From positions 68,746-101,269 of the forward strand of contig NZ_MQTQ01000093.1 of the NCBI RefSeq assembly GCF_020532805.1: DNA of 32,524 nt, given 5' to 3'. The notes beneath the pieces were generated by a model. That model was given only the letters and a program-made list of their open reading frames with translations, was not told the DNA's origin and did no database searches. Origin of the DNA: Arthrobacter sp. SO5 (GTDB lineage: Bacteria > Actinomycetota > Actinomycetes > Actinomycetales > Micrococcaceae). Positions 30,181 to 32,524 of this stretch are shown in pieces. A program made the translations under genes and the position numbers. Position 1 is the stretch's first letter. Each line of letters starts with the position of its first letter.

Positions 30181-30828
30181 ATGACAACCCCGGACACCCG
30201 TGTGGCGTTCGTCTCCGGCGCGCGGCTGCCGGGCTGGGTGGAGCGGTTCGCGGCGAGCCACGGCGACCTGACCGAGGAGGAGCTCGACGGCGGGCTGCAG
30301 CTCAGTGCCGCGGACGGGGCCGTGGCCATGCTCCAGGCGCCGTGGCCGGCGGACGGCCGGCCCGGACGCGGCCCCGACGCCGTCACCCGGCTCGCATCCC
30401 TGGCGTCCCAGCCGCGAAGCATCGGGGCCGTACTGGTCCGCCGGGGCGGTTACTCGGTGGCGGTGGTGAGCGGCGGCGTCGTGCTCGCGTCCAAGACCGG
30501 CACACGGCATGTCCAGTCCCGGACGGCTGCCGGCGGCTGGTCGCAGCAGCGCTTTGCCCGGCGCCGGGCGAACCAGGCCGATGCGCTGGTGGAGGCCGTG
30601 GCGGAGCATGCCGGGCGGATTTTCGCGGAGCACCGGATCGAGTATCTGGCTCCCGGCGGCGACCGGACCCTTGCCGAGCAGGTCCTCGCCGAACCTGTGC
30701 TGAAGCAGTACGCGGCACGGCCGAGGCTGGCGTTCCTCGACGTCCCGGATCCGCGCGCCGCGGTCCTGAAGAAGGCCGCCGCGGACCTGTGCGCGGTGCG
30801 CATCCTGGTGACGGATCCGCCGGCGTAG
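30181..30828 (+). CDS. acVLRF1-family peptidyl-tRNA hydrolase (ribosome rescue)
   Basis: The actinobacterial member of the Vms1/eRF1-like release-factor superfamily, expected to release nascent chains from peptidyl-tRNA on stalled or split large subunits. The protein has 215 residues. The catalytic-loop motif GGWSQQRFARRR (118-129) follows TAA, with the glutamine expected to play the part of the eRF1 GGQ glutamine. The N-terminal VAFVSGARLPGWVERFAASH and the C-terminal LVTDPP end also fit that family. The ATG has GGAG nine bases upstream; the frame extends upstream but only by overlapping rarA. It is one of two plus-strand genes. Confidence 0.88.
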   Translation: MTTPDTRVAFVSGARLPGWVERFAASHGDLTEEELDGGLQLSAADGAVAMLQAPWPADGRPGRGPDAVTRLASLASQPRSIGAVLVRRGGYSVAVVSGGVVLASKTGTRHVQSRTAAGGWSQQRFARRRANQADALVEAVAEHAGRIFAEHRIEYLAPGGDRTLAEQVLAEPVLKQYAARPRLAFLDVPDPRAAVLKKAAADLCAVRILVTDPPA

Positions 30829-30842
30829 ATACGGCTACGGCA

Positions 30843-30872
30843 ACCGCCCTGCCTGCCCCTGTCACGGGCGGT
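30843..30872. terminator. Possible bidirectional terminator after acVLRF1
   Basis: ACCGCCC/GGGCGGT 7-bp stem with a 16-nt loop between two convergent genes, 14 nt after each stop. No T tract. Confidence 0.45.
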
Positions 30873-30885
30873 CGAACTGCACTCG

Positions 30886-31288
30886 CTAGACCGTCTGGCG
30901 TGAGACGCCGAGTTCACCTGCCACGGTGACGGCGCTGTAGTCCTCGAGAAGCTCGGCAACGGCTCCCGACCGGATGCCGGATGCCGGATGCCCACGAATT
31001 CAAATGCGCGGCGAGCACGCTGACCTCAGCCGCTAGCAGGGCAGCGGCCAGAGTCCCCCCGAAGGGCTCGGCCCAGCCAGAGCTTCGCTGGCGCGCCGCC
31101 TGGTACAGCGCGTCTCCCCCATCGGACAGGGCCTCCCGCACCTGGGCCGCTCCGACTCCTGCTGCGGTGAAACGCGATGCGGCAGCGTCCCGCGCCCCGT
31201 CGTCTGCCGCGCGGTGGGACAGCACAGACCTCCACTCGGCGTCGCTTGCCCCGCCCGCCACTTTGTCACCCCGGGGATTACGTGTCAT
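30886..31288 (-). pseudogene. Frameshifted helix-turn-helix protein gene
   Basis: From the ATG at 31288 the frame reads MTRNPRGDKVAGGASDAEW and continues through an Ala-rich helical region (GGTLAAALLAAEVSVLAAHL) to NSWASGIRHP, then runs into unrelated sequence (VGSRCRASRGLQRRHRGR) and stops at 30914. Just past the shift, another frame reads SGAVAELLEDYSAVTVAGEL and GVSRQTV, a clear helix-turn-helix, ending at TAG 30886-30888. The break lies at three copies of the 7-bp unit ccggatg (30970-30990). Removing exactly one copy joins the frames into a 131-residue protein, NSWASGIRSGAVAELLED across the joint. It may be inactivated, or switched by slippage. No ribosome-binding site is visible, so the start is uncertain; an in-frame ATG at 31357 is the alternative. 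Confidence 0.7.
30970..30990. repeat. 7-bp tandem repeat x3 at the frameshift
   Basis: Three exact, adjacent copies of ccggatg. Since 7 is not a multiple of 3, each change of one copy shifts the reading frame of the gene that spans it. Two copies, or five, would give the intact frame. Confidence 0.9.
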
Positions 31289-31365
31289 GAAACCAGCGTG
31301 GGGGCGACGCACACAATTCGTCGACCCCGGGGCGACAGGTGGGTCGGGTGAGCGCATTTCCCGGA

Positions 31366-31407
31366 CAACTGCACGAGATCAACTGCACGAGATCAACTGC
31401 ACGAGAT
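31366..31407. repeat. 14-bp exact tandem repeat x3
   Basis: Three exact copies of caactgcacgagat in a roughly 160-bp gap (31289-31447) between the DUF222/HNH gene and the frameshifted gene. The gap shows no other gene or convincing promoter. No spacers, so not CRISPR. Confidence 0.92.
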
Positions 31408-31446
31408 TCGTTGGACTGCCGCAGAGGAACGGCCTGCAACCAGCCG

Positions 31447-31468
31447 ATCACGCATATTGGTGCGTGAT
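31447..31468. other. Perfect inverted repeat at the 3' end of the HNH gene
   Basis: ATCACGCA and TGCGTGAT, an 8-bp perfect inverted repeat with a 6-nt loop, spans the last codons and the stop of the HNH gene. It may aid termination or mRNA stability. It lacks a T tract. Confidence 0.5.
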
Positions 31469-32524
31469 GTCTTCCGGAGAGGCGTCGCAGAAGCGCGCTG
31501 ACAGGCGTGGGTCGTCTGGTTCTGCGGCCGGCCATGGGTACCCGGCGGTGAAGTGGTGCCAGTCCGGGAAGGGGTCCGGGGGCAGTTCCAGTCCGGGATC
31601 CGGGCCCGGATCCTCCGCAGTCAGGACGTGGTCCGGCCAGTGGGGTGGCTCCCAGTCCTGGTGCTCGCTGGAGTAGGCCCGGCCGGACGGTGAAATCCAT
31701 CCCGGCGGGCTGTCTTTGCTGGCTCCGGTGGGTGTCCAGGCGGAGCCGTGTTTCAGGCGGTGGTGTTTGGGGCAGGGCTGGCCGAGGTTGGCGATCCCGG
31801 TGGTTCCGCCGTCGGCCCAGGCCAGGAGGTGGTCGGCCTCGTTGTCCAGGGAGGGGTTGTTGCAGCCGGGGAACGGGCATTTGCCGTCGCGGAGCCGGAG
31901 CCATTGCCGCTGGGGCTTCGTCAGGCGGTAGCTGGTCCGGCCGATTTCCAGCGGCGCGCCGTCCCGTGGGTCGGTCAGGACGCGGTAGAAGGAGTCCGCG
32001 CCGTCGGCGATCAGGCGTCGGGCCATCGACGGCGGAATCGGCCCGAACCCGTCCAGGGTCGCCGGTTCATCACTGACGCCCAGCAGGGACATTACGGGGA
32101 CGGTGATCAGGACCTGCGCCCGCGGCGACGGCACACCCCCGGCCGGGCCAGCCATTCCGGTTCCGCCGCTGGCCAACCCGCCAGCGATCCCGCCCGGGGT
32201 CCCCGTCCCGCCGCCGGCCAACCTGCCAGCGATCCCGCCCGAAGTTCCAGTGCCGGTACCGGCGGCCCCGTTGCCGGTCAGGAGCAAGGTCGCGGCGATG
32301 TCGGCGCGGAGTTGGGTCAGGGTCCGGGCCTCGTCCGGGCCCTGCAGTGCCCGGGCCGCGGCGGTGGTCCGTTCCCAGATCCCCGCCGCGGTGTCGGCCG
32401 GGAGGTAGGCGTTGAGCCAGGCCATGCCGTCCCGGTCAGGGACGAACTCGACCCGCCGGTCCGCGGCGGACTTGGTGTGGCGTGTCTCGATGCTGGCCGG
32501 GTGGTGGCGTTCCCGCCAGGTGCG
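31448..32524 (-). CDS. DUF222/HNH endonuclease-domain protein, 5' end cut by window edge
   Basis: 359 codons are visible; the N-terminus lies beyond the right edge. The HNH domain is intact: CPFPGCNNPSLDNEADHLLA, then WADGG, then CPKHHRLKH. It has paired cysteines for zinc and the DH...N...H catalytic residues. Upstream is the DUF222-type helical part (MAWLNAYLPADTAAGIWERT), interrupted by a Gly/Thr/Ala-rich linker with 15-residue repeats. The C-terminal tail is Pro/Asp-rich. Such proteins are very common and multicopy in Arthrobacter and relatives. They are often near mobile or repetitive DNA, but no mobile element is visible here and their biological role is unclear. Confidence 0.93.
   Translation of the reverse strand, partial: RTWRERHHPASIETRHTKSAADRRVEFVPDRDGMAWLNAYLPADTAAGIWERTTAAARALQGPDEARTLTQLRADIAATLLLTGNGAAGTGTGTSGGIAGRLAGGGTGTPGGIAGGLASGGTGMAGPAGGVPSPRAQVLITVPVMSLLGVSDEPATLDGFGPIPPSMARRLIADGADSFYRVLTDPRDGAPLEIGRTSYRLTKPQRQWLRLRDGKCPFPGCNNPSLDNEADHLLAWADGGTTGIANLGQPCPKHHRLKHGSAWTPTGASKDSPPGWISPSGRAYSSEHQDWEPPHWPDHVLTAEDPGPDPGLELPPDPFPDWHHFTAGYPWPAAEPDDPRLSARFCDASPEDITHQYA
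32171..32260 (-). repeat. 45-bp tandem repeat in the HNH gene linker
   Basis: Two imperfect 45-bp copies, both with ccagcgatcccgcccg and preceded by ggccaacc, encode GTGTxGGIAGxLAxG repeats in the Gly-rich linker of the DUF222/HNH protein. They keep frame, so only linker length would vary. Confidence 0.8.

Noticed and set aside
31366..31407. CRISPR array
   Set aside because: The 14-bp units are directly adjacent with no spacers, and no cas gene is nearby.
30886..32524. Mobile element or prophage boundary at the right edge
   Set aside because: The HNH gene and broken helix-turn-helix gene look accessory, but no integrase, transposase, tRNA or flanking repeat is visible.

Overview
The window is a high-GC chromosomal stretch whose gene content and order point to an actinobacterium of the Micrococcaceae, most like Arthrobacter or Pseudarthrobacter. 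This rests on protein character, GTG/TTG start usage, mihF, acVLRF1, the DUF222/HNH protein and synteny; it is not a database match. Almost all of it is housekeeping DNA read on the minus strand. Only two genes, a PrsW-like protease and acVLRF1, lie on the plus strand.

Layout, following the window from right to left, which is the direction of most transcription. A DUF222/HNH endonuclease gene is cut by the right edge (31448-32524). Next is a small helix-turn-helix gene broken by a 7-bp tandem repeat (30886-31288). Then come acVLRF1 (a ribosome-rescue peptidyl-tRNA hydrolase, plus strand), divergent from rarA, and then rpsD with its terminator. A block of DUF948, a DUF6167-like membrane protein, alaS, ruvX, mltG, aroE, aroC, aroK, aroB and a TPR protein follows. 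Many of its stop and start codons overlap, so it probably forms one or a few operons covering alanyl-tRNA synthesis, Holliday-junction or rRNA processing, peptidoglycan termination and the shikimate pathway. efp-nusB come next, ending at a strong bidirectional terminator shared with the convergent prsW.

The left half is the pyrimidine operon pyrR-pyrB-pyrC-(PH-like membrane protein)-carA-carB-pyrF, the full set for UMP synthesis except dihydroorotate dehydrogenase and orotate phosphoribosyltransferase. A sequence matching the PyrR-binding loop sits just upstream of the pyrR ribosome-binding site, which suggests translational autoregulation by PyrR. A new promoter then serves mihF-gmk-rpoZ-coaBC-metK. 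A terminator and a 15-bp x4 repeat separate these from priA, which is cut by the left edge.

I found no phage, transposon, CRISPR array, rRNA or tRNA, and no new multi-gene system. The most interesting signals are small. They are the 7-bp repeat that puts a helix-turn-helix gene exactly one repeat unit out of frame, the PyrR RNA site with compensatory base changes, a recurring 15-bp tandem-repeat period at six unrelated loci, leaderless-type promoters, and structured leaders of rpsD and alaS. All structures were folded by eye.
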